Origin: Acanthaster planci
Lineage: Eukaryota > Echinodermata > Asteroidea > Valvatida > Acanthasteridae
Direction: 5' to 3'
DNA: 64,000 nt
NCBI RefSeq assembly: GCF_001949145.1
Contig: NW_019091385.1
Span: 2,966,135-3,030,134 of the forward strand
Numbering within the stretch: the stretch's first letter is position 1; every line of letters begins with the position of its first letter. The position numbers and the translations under genes are program-made. Shown here one piece after another: positions 1 to 22,300 of this stretch. The notes beneath the pieces were generated by a model. The model made no database searches. It was not told the origin of the DNA and saw only the letters and a program-made list of their open reading frames with translations.

Positions 1-920
1 TAGTCCAACAAACGGTGCAGCAAGCCAGACACTGCACACAGTGACCTGTTTGTGTCCAAACTCACAGAATCCAACACCATCTCCCTGGGCCTTTCACCCC
101 AAGTCACACAAAATTCAACAAGTTCCTCAAGTACAGTACTAAACCTGTCAAAACCTCACAAAACCTGCCGTTAGAGTATGGCAGGTTTTGGGTCAGTAGG
201 GTTAAACAAAATTGCAGGTCAAGGTTGTGTCCATTTTGTAAAAATACAATGTCAGTCTTTATGCATAGTTGAATACATGTACTTCTTGAAACCATTCAGT
301 TTTGTGTGGCAACAGTTATGAAGGACTCAGTAGCAAATACAAGTCCTGTTAAGGGCAGTGATGACGTGTACAGATTTGATGGTTAGAAATAAGGACTAAA
401 TGGTTGTGGGGAAAGGATTGGATTTGTCTGTAAGGAAATGTGTGTGGCAGTGGTCTCATAGATCTACATGTACTTCACCAGTAATTTTGTTTTGAATGGA
501 AGTTTATACTCTTATGATGGTAGAGTGATTTACATGTTGGCAATTCCATCTTCACGGACATTACGTTTGCATGCAACTTCCAAGTCTCAATTGATAAACA
601 AATTAACTTGCGGTAGAATAAAACAGTCTATTTGCATTTATGCTTGCAAAAAAAAATTGCTATTTGCGGAGCATAACAGATTGTGCAAGAAGCGCCATCC
701 ACTGGCAGTGCTGTTCAATGCTAGAATGGTTCCTGTCCCTGTATTATTTTCCTCTTTCTTACTGGGAATAAATTACAGTGTGTATGAAATGGGGGCAGGA
801 ACCATGCAGTTTATTTCATGCTGTATTATACTGCCCATTTGTTTTACATTGGAGGGTGGAACGCTCTTATTCCTCACCATTTACTCTTATGGGGTGCTTT
901 TTGCATTGCTGGTTTGACAG
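1..920. other. Region upstream of first visible TDO2 coding exon
   Basis: No exon can be defended here. Open frames exist but show no family resemblance. The first TDO2 exon that can be seen begins after a plausible acceptor (tttgacag) ending at 920. The true initiator must therefore lie in this stretch or outside the window. ATGs at 778 and 784 are in frame with the exon, but the intervening residues look like translated intron (cysteine- and tryptophan-rich, no similarity), so I did not use them. Confidence 0.5.
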
Positions 921-10484
<9,564 letters not shown>

Positions 10485-13400
10485 AGGTCAACTCATGTAG
10501 AGAATCACCGACACGACCCTGTTTTTGTAAGGGGGCATATATAATGCTTCTCGACGTCACTTAATAGCATAGGCCTACTTGCCATGAACGAACAAACATT
10601 TCTTCTTCAGCCTTTGCAAAGCAAGACTTCAGTTTTAGTGCAGTCTGTAATTCCAGGTATTAACTGACTATGTAGGCATCGCCTGATTCTCTGTGCATAG
10701 AATGCATTGCAGGTGACACACTTAGAGGGTTGAATTACAGGCTCTTTGGAACATGGAACCTGATGGAATATGATGGAACATCAAGTTTTGATGTGGACTT
10801 TTTATTCATGTGAAATATGTTGACATATTATAAATGTATGTACATAACCTACAAATATTGCTCTACTGGCTCTTTTTAGAACTAAAACCAAAATGTTGAA
10901 TTTATTTTGTTGAATTTATATATATTTTTGTGCTGTGTGTTTTGGTGCAAGCTGTTTCGGGAAAAGGTGCTGTTTTCACATCACAGAATTACCCAAAAGT
11001 TAGTTAACAGGTGAGTGGTGTTTCTGGATATAAATCGCAGGTTTGGATATAAAGTAGGCTTGAAAAGCTTTGTAGTATTTGTACAGTTTTTTACCTTTTG
11101 TACTACCATTGATATGTGAGTGTCTTTGTTTCTTAAATAATCAGTGAATTTCTGAAATGGAGGGTCATTTCCTGTAATTTGTTTTTTTAGTACTTTTCAA
11201 TGAATTTGAGTCAGTTAGGAATTACCATAAATTTGTATCAAAGATTAAGGTTACGGGTTGGGAAATGGCCTCCAAAAGTCAGTGTGTACCTTTGAGCCGC
11301 TCTATAACAGGTTGCAGTTTTTGTTGCACGTTTTCCTAACTTGACAGATAATTAAGGAATTGCCATGTTGTAAATAGAATCTAATAATTCCTCCATGCAT
11401 ACCTCATACATATTCATAAGCTAGCTTTGCATTTTGCTCTGCCGCATGTATGAAATGATGTGGAATATTTGCCAGCCATGCACATTAAGTAGATTTTGAT
11501 CTACATCCTCTGTGCATTCCATACTTGAATACCCGTTAAAAGAGGCTTCAGTAAATACTGTTACAAAAGTACACTTGTAACATAATGACGTTGTTCATTT
11601 GTGCACTTTTCCCTATAGTGGGATAGGATCCACCACACCCCTATGGGGAAGTACAGGTGAACAAAGCATGACATCACAATATTTTAGGTCTGTTGAAATG
11701 TCTTGTGCCTTTTGCCAGTTTCCAGTTGAAAATGGTGCAGATTTTGGTAGATTAGATATATCTCCAAAGGGCCAGATACTTGTGAATAAGCATGCAGTTT
11801 GCCGTCCAAAAGTAGTAGTAGATGCTTTGATAAAAATGCACCTCTACCTTGACACATGATGCCCATAAGCTTAACCCTGTCTTCTTAGGATGTGTGTATC
11901 ATACTGATATTGGAGGATTTAGCCCTGTGAGGGTTGATTGGGAAAAAAATTCCTCCATGAATGACTTGTTCTGCGGAATACCACAGAGAGGCAGTTCATT
12001 TGGGATTTACTTGCAGTTTTTCTGAGTATTCCCTGCATTAAATGCCACCCCGTCCTCAAGACCCTGCTTGCATCTGCCAGACTGACCACTGCGTGAGCAA
12101 AAGGGCAGCTTTGATCAAAATGTGTCCGATTTGACTGGCGCACTCTGCACTGGTACCTATTACTGTACCTATATTTCCGCTAAATCCCAGAGCATAGAGA
12201 GTTGTCCTTGGTTTTATGCAGTACGCAGTGCTACGCACAACCTACATGTATATGACTGACAGGGGAGTGTTTGGAGACTTCAAGCCCAACTCACAGCTAA
12301 CTTCTTCTTTTACAGCACAGGGTTTGTGGCTGATCTGGTCTTGGCCCTTAGGCTTACATTCAGTTCTGAAGTTTAGATTCCCTTGTACCTCTATGAAACT
12401 GTTTGAAACAGGAGATGTACTTTATTCATTTGTCATTCAGCACCAACGGACTAGCAGCTATATGTAAGTACTGAAACACGTACAGAAACCTTAATCCCAT
12501 AACACTGGAAGTCTATTGGTTGGGTTTTTGTAAATATATATTTTTGCTGTGCTTAATTTCACACAAACTGCAGTTTGTGTTTAAAGGACTTCTTTTGATG
12601 TTTTCTTATACAAGGTAATTTTGCAAGTCCTCTTTTTGTATTCTTTCAATAAGGGTATTCTTAAAGAGTGTAATAGCATGAAATATTTAGTGTTTGATGA
12701 CCATTTTGTATTTGTCTAGCTTAATCTCTGGGAAATGTCTTTTTTCCATGTTGAAAAGATAGAGGTCCCTGTGGGACATGTCACTTTATTTCAATTTTAT
12801 TTATTTATTTATAACTTTTTTTTGAAAAACTGAAAGCACCAAACTGTACTAGAAACTTTCTTTGTAACAGGAGAGAATTTGTGACCTGTCATCACAAAAT
12901 GAGCTGAAAGTCAGAATTTTCAAAAATTGAGACACTGGTATTTTATAAATCAGCAGAAAGAGAGCTTTCCAATGGTACATGTATGTACATGTGCATGGGG
13001 TAAAAGTATGAGGTGACAAGGTGGCATATTCTGGCAGCTTTGCGTCTCTTTTTCTGACATTGTTTCAACATTTCTGACCTGGCACGAATAATGCTATCAT
13101 CAAAATTGCTGAGAAAATGACATTTTTAAATATCTGATCCTGCTAACAAAATTGGAATTAAACAGAAGGGTTACTCTTTCCAAATATTACAAACTGCCAA
13201 AATTGAGCTCCACTTCAATATTTGACTTTGAACCCTCAAATAGGAAAGAGCAGAATGCTACTTGACATTCATTTTGTTGTGCCAAGTCACATTTGTGTAG
13301 GGATGAAAAAAAGGACAACCTTTAAAAAAAAAAAATCTCCAGTTTGCATCCTGGAAGCTGGATACACTACTGACATATCATTAACCTTGTATTGCTAATC

Positions 13401-14930
13401 AAATGTGTGATCATTGTTATCACAGTCAGTCTTCTCATAGTTTACTGCTTAGCAAGGAAGGTTACTGCCCAGTGTCCTGCTCAGGAACACCCAGAAAGAA
13501 ATGCCACAGGCAGGCTGAAACCCTTACAGCCTTTCTGCTGTACAGCGTCAGGCATGCTGACTCCAACTGACATATATTTAACGCTCTGGTTTGAAGAGGT
13601 CCACTTGACTGGCTGTAGATTGTTTCAAGTATGTACATTTATAGTGAAATACCTCTGAGCAGTTTAGCTCGTCAGTAGATTATATTCCACTTATGTGCCG
13701 AGACAACATGGGAGGAGACAGTGGATTTGGGAGTATTGAGAAGTTGGGGAGGGGGAAATTGTATTGGGTATCCATGAAGTAAACATCACTATTACACTGT
13801 ACGTTGTAATTGTATGGTATATTCACCTTTTATTTTGGTTACATGTTTTGCATTTCAAATGCATTTGTATTAAAAACAATTGTGACACAGATTTCTGCAT
13901 ATATACATGTATTCTTGGCATACTGGTAAGCAAGAGTCAATCATTTTATGATTACACACTGTTATTATAAATGGCTTAAAAAGAATCAAAATAGAAAAGA
14001 ACTTTACCTCAAACAATATCTTTTTTCAAAACATACACGTCAATGCTGACTGACAGTACTGAAAGAGAAAAACTACTGATAAAAATACTGTACACATTTG
14101 TATAACTTAGGAGGATCCGTTATGGAGACTGTAGAATTGGTCATCATTTATTGTGGAACAAAACTAAATGACCAGTCGTAACATTTCCAAACATCTTTCA
14201 CATTGACCAAAGGTGTATCAAATGGCACTCTAGAGAGAGTAAAGGAAACGGGCAAAAATGGCTGTTTTACAGACTGCGACAATAATCATGTAAATATCTA
14301 TGTTGTGAAGACACAACATTTCATGAAATCTGGGAATGTGTAAGCGGCAGATAAAGACAGAAAGAAGTACTTAAGACAGCACCAGTGTAATAAAAAAAGG
14401 TTTTGCAGTTTTTTGAAATGTTTTCTTTGAGGTTTATTTCCAAATCATGACAGTCATTGTGTAGATGATGAGGACTTATTGCTGTGTGTCTAGCAAGACA
14501 AACAAAGCTAGAGTATCCTTGTATGCTTTTCCATTACCATCATGCTACACTGCAAGTTACAACTTCCAGAAATATTCCCAGAAATACACTTCAATACTGC
14601 CAGATATTTCCAGATTATACACTTATATAGCATACTTGCAATTTAATTGAAAACCTAGGAAGACTGTCGTGAACTGTTCAAAAGTGGAATACTGGTAAAG
14701 TATTTCAGAATCACAAGTTTAAACAATTAAAAAAAAAGTTGATTTCATTTTCTATTCAGTTTCTTATGATGTAACTGAAACTGTAAAGACTAATTCTTTC
14801 ATCAGAAGTTCACGCCCGTAAGGGATTAAACTGACAATGAACACTAACTGGTGCCGTAACTCCTGAAATATATGCATATTGTAAGCTGAGTGCTAATTAA
14901 TCTGGTCACACAGATGTCATGGAAGTTTTG
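10485..14930. other. TDO2 3' UTR and intergenic spacer
   Basis: The TDO2 3' UTR must start here, but I could not pick a single convincing polyadenylation signal with a GT-rich downstream element. The rest is AT-rich sequence with short meaningless open frames, homopolymer runs (13324-13336, about 12 A) and TACATGTA words. No gene, RNA or element end is recognised. Confidence 0.5.
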
Positions 14931-15173
14931 GCACACCTGCTGCTCGAAATCAAGGCGAAGAGGGACCTCACGCGGTTTAAGGAATGTGCAAATCCGCTGA
15001 ACCAGGATGAACGCCTTCGTGCAACCGTCCACGGAAGCTTATGTTTTTCTTTACTTTTGTGCTAGATTTCTAGCGTACGTATGTGAGTATGAATAGATGG
15101 AGGCATGCCATGAGTGCACAGTGACCAATCACAGCTAAGTATACATATGCATAATGCATCAACGTGAACTGGG

Positions 15174-15427
15174 ATGTACGATAACCATGTAAAATTAATG
15201 GCGGACCAGCTTATGAGACGACTGCAGCATGACGAGTCATTTTGTTGCTTGAATTCCACTGCAGATGAATTAATTTTGGGTGATTTTCGTGCCAAATACT
15301 TTCTGCGGGGTCTTGATGTCTTTGTGAATCTGCCAACAGGCTATGGGAAATCTGTTATTTTTCAGGCTGCACCTGTCTGCTCGGAGCACCTCAGACCAGA
15401 TACAGAGCCCATAGTACTTGTCATTTG
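15174..15427 (+). pseudogene. RecQ-like helicase fragment with Walker A motif
   Basis: The plus-strand frame reads ...FLRGLDVFVNLPTGYGKSVIFQAAP..., the typical motif I region of RecQ-family DNA helicases (NLPTGxGKS followed by IFQ and P). It goes on to PIVLVI, where the family normally has a hydrophobic strand followed by P-L-x-S-L-M. A stop (TGA at 15426-15428) follows at once. No DEAH box or later motif is found downstream. About 84 codons remain of a domain of more than 300. It is probably a remnant of the helicase-like genes that multiply in many marine invertebrate genomes, or of a transposon that captured one. Confidence 0.7.
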
Positions 15428-15658
15428 AAAAAAAATCAATCACAATCAGTAAAGAAAAGCAAGGCAAAGGCAAACTCGATCTCCGGTTACTCTGATCAGC
15501 TGGCAAAAACAACATCATCGACTTGCCATATACATGTACAGCCACGTGTGCGTTCAGTTAACCTTTATCCTAACGACCAACTTGAATTATGCGGTTAGTA
15601 TGTAGCAATGAACCAATCCAAAAGTGTACTTAACCCTAACCCCCCCAAGGGTTGCTGG

Positions 15659-15850
15659 CCCTAACCTTCCCCATTCACACAAAGTTAAACACCCATATGG
15701 GACTTTGTGCACAGAGGCAGTTGGACTTTGTTTTTCTGAGGTATGCCAAACCGAATGCAAAAGCCAGCTGTTATAGGCCTACCAGACCTATCCCCACAGA
15801 ATTAAACACTTTACTATTGTTTAATTCTGTGTGGTTGGGGAAGGTTAGGG
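15659..15850. mobile_element. 192-bp MITE-like element with 32-bp inverted ends
   Basis: The left end (15659-15690) starts ccctaaccttccccattcac. The right end (15819-15850) is its reverse complement with roughly five mismatches. A second internal arm, ccccacagaattaaaca (15792-15808), also pairs with the right end, so the 3' half can fold into a tight hairpin. It is non-coding and lies within the larger 14931-16018 inverted repeat. Confidence 0.6.
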
Positions 15851-16390
15851 TGAAGACATTGGCTCTTGTCATCAGCATAATGAGCACTGCCCAATACAGT
15901 TTCCATGGACAGTTGCGCCTAGGCATTCGTCCTGGTTCAGCCAGGACAAACGCCTTGGTGCATATTTCTTAGACTGCGTGAGGTTTCTCTTCGCCTTGAT
16001 TTTAAGCGGCAGGTGCACGCTGCCGTGCGCTTCACTGTGACGAATGACAAACGCCTTGACCAAGGCTATAGTAGTTTTAGTGCGTATGTTGCAGTGGTCA
16101 CATAGAGGAGAGGAATATCCTCCTCCAGTGCTTGTAGAGATGGAGCATTTGTTGAGATGGAAAACCCATTTTATGAGCAATTCATGCAGAATTCCATGAG
16201 TTGTTTCTTATTGGAACTTTTTGTCCGTGGGATGCAATATCCATTATTTTAAATTATGTGGTACACATTCTCCAAGAAATCAGTGTAGCTGTTTAATTAA
16301 TAGGTCAATACCAAGGTGCACTGCTGTCTTATGAGAAGCTTAGTTTCTTGCCTTGTCTTCGCAACTTTTGTCTGAAGGCAGGAGCACGTC

Positions 16391-19300
16391 TCAGTTGGTA
16401 TTCACACTTCCTACAGCATTAGCAATGCCACACAGGTTACCGCCTATCTTGATGTGAAGATATCCACCCAGACCCCAGGTGGCACCCCAGGAGTTGCGGA
16501 CGATATAGAAAGGGATTGGACCTGTAATGCGCAGAGTTGTGATGGAAGGAGTGGTGTAAACAGTGCTGGAGATCAGTGAAGATGTAACTCTTAACAGAGG
16601 CTTTGCATGTTAGCTATCTTGCAGGGCAGTTTTGTTAAAGGGAAGCTTCCTTTGTGCATACCGTGTGGAATAAAAGCACAGGCCTGCAACATGACAGTCA
16701 TGCAAACCCTCTATTGGAATTTAACTGCATTCTTGATGAGATGGCTGAACCTCACAGTTCATTTGTTCAACAGTATTATGGAGTGATATCACCATTACTT
16801 TTTAAACTTTTGAGGCATTTTTTGACTGCCATTCAGTGATGCAGCAATGACGGAAAGTACATGTATCACCAGTAGAGGTGAGATGCAGGATGAGGAAGAG
16901 CCGTCTTCCTTAGCTCCTGAATTTATCACTGAGATTTTGCGGGAACAGTTTACCTCCCCTAAAAATATCATCTTGAACTGTTTCAAGGCATCAGGAACAT
17001 TGTGTTTCGAATTCCCATTTGATTCTATGGATGTCCTCCAGAAACTGATTCCAGCTTTTCCCTCAAGTCTCTGAAATTAACAATTTTAAGCATCGTCATT
17101 CCTATTCTGGGGGTTTTTTTTGGGGGGGGGAAGCTGTGAGCCACGGTGACATTCTCACCTATTCAAGGAATTTCAACAATAAAATCCACTTTACCTGTTT
17201 GGTCGTAGCCCACAATCTGCACAGCGTGATTGTCATAATGAGCCGTACAGTGATGCTGGATAATTCCTCCCATGTAGTCCTGGAACGATGTTGCATCGAT
17301 CGCTGCCAGCAACGGGCCATGCCTGTATATAAGGGACACCATCTCTTGCTCCTCGCCTGCGTACCTAGGATATGTTAAGAAAAAGAGGACTTGTCTGGAT
17401 TACGTAGCTGTGGCTAATGTTTACACACGTGCCTATGGCAGTGGCTACAGCTACTTTCTATATAGTCTGGTGTCATTTCAAGCCATAGCCGACTAATGGT
17501 GGGCTGGCCAAGTTCCCCTCCAACTCGAATTGGTACATACCCATGCTCTTCCATACTTTTTTGTCTTAAATTGAAACTCATTGTGATTAGATGTATTTAC
17601 AATAAACGAACTCACACTACCTTTTTAACACAATTTCCACAATTGCATGCAGTTAGACTTCAAAACAAATCTCAAATGGCTCAAGGTTTGACAAGGAATT
17701 GGCAAATATCTACAAACAAAATCTGAATACTCACTGATGGCAAGTATAATTTTTCAGATACACCAGTCCATGCGATCTGAAAACAAGAAAAAATTTGAAA
17801 CCTTACAGATTTACAACTGACACATATTTTGTAATTGTGCATTTCTTTACATCCCAAAACAGTTGCAGATCCCCCTCCCCACAGAGGAGATCTGTTTTTT
17901 AGGGCAACCATAATGTTTTTCAGAAGGAAATAAACTTTAGAGACCCTAATTCTTTCTGAGTTTCGGGGAAAAGTGTTCAATTTTTTAGCTTACAGATGTA
18001 TATGTGAAAATGAGTTGGAAAAATTACAGGAAAATGTGAAGTTTTTGGTGTAAGCCTACATTTCTTTCAGTGAGATGAGGAAGTGGGTGCTGAATGAGGG
18101 AACCAGACAGCAATACGGGCATTTTACAATAGTGCATCTCCAAGAGTTTGCAACGCATTGGCCAATCACAATGCACACAATTTGTCAACCAATGCGCGTT
18201 TGGAAAGGGTCAACAGATTTTGCACACTGTGATTGGGAAACATGTTTCAAAATCTTGGAGGCGTGCTATTGTGGATCACACATATTCTTAGTGAGCAAAT
18301 TTCTTTACAGACAATGCTTCCTACCACCAATAGTATGTCTCAAGGTTAAGAATACTTAGGAGAATTCAATATAAATACATAAACAACAACTGCCAATCAG
18401 AGGTAGAGAATGACCTGCCTCCAGTGGCAGCATAAAACCATTCATACAATGCACATTAATGCAAGTTTATGAAGTTTGGATTTAAGTGTGTACTGGACCA
18501 ATTATTACAGTTCCTGTGACGCTTCAGACGGTAAAAAGAGTTCTAACTCTAGCTCCAAATTTGTATCTGTTATGGTATTTAACTGTTGATAAATTTTCCT
18601 CAGAGGATAAGGAATCAGATATGTAACACAACAGAAGTCTTACATGGCCACTATGTCACAAGACTCTGACTTCTGCTTGTAAGGGTAGTCCTTTGCCAGG
18701 ACCACCTTCTCCTTGGTGGAGTTAAGCCATTTCAGGGTTTCGCAGAGGTTGCCCCCACTGCAGCCGTGATCGCTGCCTACGTTGTTGCAGTCCAGGACCT
18801 GCTGAGCGCTCAGGTCATACAGGGTGCGGGTCTTGAGGGCATGCTGGGTCTCCAGGCACTCCACGATACTGAAAGCCCTGAACGGATACACGGAGAAGGG
18901 GTGGGAGGAAGATGAACCCTGTAAGGGCAGAAATTGACTAGCTAGCACCGCGGCCTGCACAAATGGGTATTATGTGCACACGCTACATACACAACATACA
19001 CAAACATACTTGTGTTTGGACATTTTGGTCGCCAATCGTGGCTTGGTTTAGTCAAACTGTAACACAACAGTTCTTAATAGATTCCTGATTGTACTGCATG
19101 TACACAGCTGGTCGGTGTGCCATTTCCTCCCTCGACAGTCATTTCAATCACCACGCATCATTTCTGCTGAATACAGTGGACAGATTATGTTGGTTTGGTT
19201 TGGTTCAAATCATCAGGCTCACCACTCTGCTGTATGATTCTCTTGAATTCGACTAGGAAAGACAGGGGGAGTTGTTCTCCGTGTTTAGAGAAACAGCGCT

Positions 19301-22300
19301 CTGAATATGTGGACCGACTAACCTCAGAGAATGTAACTGTTATTAACTGTGAATTTCTCTCTTGGTGTCTTTGTTACTGTATCCATCATTTTGAAGCATT
19401 TTCTTTGTGTCGTATTGCTCACTGCCTTATTAACCCCTTCCGGTCGGAATTCTTCTGACCATGACTGCTGGGCTGTGGTATGCCCAGTATGCAAAGCTCT
19501 GTCCAGCAGCAGGCCCACATTGAATCAGCAGCTGCATGGCGAATAGACTGTATGTGTGGTATGCACTAATGCTCACACAAAGCCACCGCTGCGGACAGTT
19601 CTGGTTCGGATGAAGGGGTTAATAAAACTCAATCAGTAAATAAAACGCTGCAAATTGAAACTACTACACTGAACAGGTGGTGGCAGAATGGCAGAATTCT
19701 GTCCACCCCTTCCATCCCACCTGAATACACTCAAGTTGGTGCTCACAATAGGCAAAGTACATGTATATCCTTCTCTGCCACATGTGTGACATTAAGGAGA
19801 TACTGGAGGACAGTGACTCTCCACACTCCAACATACTTGAATCACTTACCAACATCCTCCGCACTGCAGAAGCATCGTCAATGTGCAGCAGGCATTTACA
19901 TGTAGATAACGGATGTGTAGACAAGTGATGCATATAGGAAGCAAAAACAATCCAATGTGGTTTGATCAATGTACATGTACATTTGATTTCTAAGCACTAT
20001 CCCATCTAATGCTTTGACAAGTAAAATCACTATGCCTCATACATATTCATGATCCAGAGCTGAATTCTGACTGGAAAATCCACCACCATGCCTCATCCGC
20101 AATATTTGCTCAGTTTGTCAACCCCGCAGGTAAGCTCAGACACAGAGTAAATACCCATGTGCAGATGTTAATCACATGCTAGTTTGTCTGTGTATGCACT
20201 TTACAAAGCAATTGAGGAACTATCGCACAGGTGTAGTACACATGGGAGAGGGGGACATCCCCCTAGCTACACGTGTAAAAAAATCGCAGCATACATAACT
20301 GTTGAGAGAGTCCAGTGATGATGGACTGGATGTGTTTTCTTTCATAGCGGTGAACTGAATATGCATGAAGTACAGTAAAACAACAACACGGTTTATTTTG
20401 CTCGAATAGTTGATATTAGCTCCCCTTGGTATTGAGCCTTTGCATGGTAGCCATCTTGCAGGGTAGTTCTTTATCTCCACAGGTACACCGTGTAAATCTC
20501 CTTTGTACATGCCCTTTTGAACAAAAGCACTGCCCTGTAATGATGGCTACCACGCAAAGCCTCTATTGGAAGTTGACAAACTAGTTCCCTTGGGTCTACC
20601 TCAGGAATTAGTTTGTCAACATCAACTATGCACCCTAAGACCATATTATATTTGTATAGCGCTGCCAGGGTAGCTGTGCTTCTTTAAAGGAACAAGGGAA
20701 TAGAAATATTTTTATAAATTTTACTAAAAACCCTTGAAATTGCATCTTTGGGTTTCAATTAACCACATTTTAAATTTTTGTTTTGCAATTTTAACCCATA
20801 TTTTGATGCTTTTGGGGTTTTATGCTAATGATATTTGCATATTCATGAGGAAAACTATGATGTCATCCAAGGCACTGAATCTCAATGTTGCACTGATTTG
20901 TGCAGAAAAATTTCTTATTTTCTTTTTAGCAATTTATTGCTGTGTAAGTATGGCAATAATCCAGCAAAAATCCTTTTTACAGAAATGTTCCAAGATAGCA
21001 AATTTGGGGTTCACAATTTGAACATGAAAACATGCAACCTGAACCATGTCTTCCTGGATTTACATCAAAGCAAAAGCGCCCTCACTTGTCCAGAAATGCT
21101 TGGTCTATTTTTTTCATGTTTGGAAAAGTGCACCATTCAGTTCATGTAACTCAAAAAAGATGTCAAACAGTCTTCATACAAGGAAGAACATTACAGAAAT
21201 ACACAAAAAGTGATTCTAAGAAAACTTCATTTCCTGGTTCCTTTAACTTACCGTCCCTTGGTTCTTGACTGATGTTAACACAGGTGGGTGTCTCCCTTGT
21301 CTGCAAAGAATGAACAGACAAGCAGTGTTTGGACTGAAGAAAAGAATCAAATCATTATCTCATCAGATATTTTCCCGATCAAGTTAATAAAGGACACACA
21401 GTCTATTTATAGTACAATCACCTCTTGATGAGAATTACTTATTACTACATAAATAATTAGTCAAATTCGGAATGTGTTTTACTGCAGTCCCAATAGAAGT
21501 AAGGAATGTTCAGATGATGAATGACCAGCAATGCTAACAAATGCACAGTGTGCATTGAAATACACATTTTCAGCCAGCAAGTGATATATCTTCAATAGTA
21601 GGAAAAATTGGTGAAAGACGCAGGACTTGGACATGGTAAACACAATTGTAGGTATTTTTCTGATTTCCATAGATGACAATTATTTCACAAGATGAGCACT
21701 GTTGAAACAAACATACTATCATAAAGAGTAACTTCTGAGGGTCCTGATCTTTTGAATTCTTTTGTTCTGAAATTACACGTATTTGGATGTGGCAATGTCA
21801 TTTAGCTTGTCCCAGCAATCTTGCTTTTTAATGAAAGTTAACTATGTACAATAAAAGTTCAGGTATACATTACTTATTCTTAAACTCTTACAGTAGATGG
21901 AAACTTCCACTGAAAAATCAGAGAATTCCGGAGTGATAGGGCTACTCACAAAGTATACTTTTTGGGGATGTCTTTATTCGGCTGGGCTGTTTCTGTGACT
22001 TTCCCCTGATGGTCTGACTTGGGTCTGCTCAACACAAAAGCTGGTCGTCTGGCCCTCCCACCCAGCAAAGAGGATGCAAACTCCTCCTGGGTCAAGTCAG
22101 CAAACTGGGTTACCCCGTAAAAGGCATCGTGAGGGCCAGTACGATAGGAATTCAACCATTTGTGACGTGCCAGACTTTCCTGTGTTTTGTGCACATAAGC
22201 AGAATGTTTTATGTGAAAAAAGAACAAAAGCCAGTAAGTACAAACAAACAATAAGAGATTTTACTATGTTGCCCTGCACCTTTTATCTTTATCGGTTAAA

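Larger units (their letters stand above)
14931..16018. repeat. Large inverted repeat: about 106-118-bp arms around an 865-bp spacer
   Basis: The left arm (14931-15036) and the reverse complement of the right arm (15901-16018) align over their whole length, sharing aaatcaaggcgaagag, acctcacgc and ctgaaccagga and ending at the tccacggaag/tccatggaaa boundary. The right arm carries a 12-bp insertion or local duplication. Both arms keep an open frame, left on plus and right on minus, giving related peptides around EIKAKRDLT/KIKAKRNLT and LNQDERLRATVHG/LNQDECLGATVHG. The repeat was therefore derived from coding DNA. The source protein is not recognised. The spacer holds the helicase-like scrap and the small MITE. 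Confidence 0.75.

Noticed and set aside
778-920. In-frame ATGs as the TDO2 start
   Set aside because: The added residues resemble translated intron, and an acceptor sits exactly before the protein-like part.
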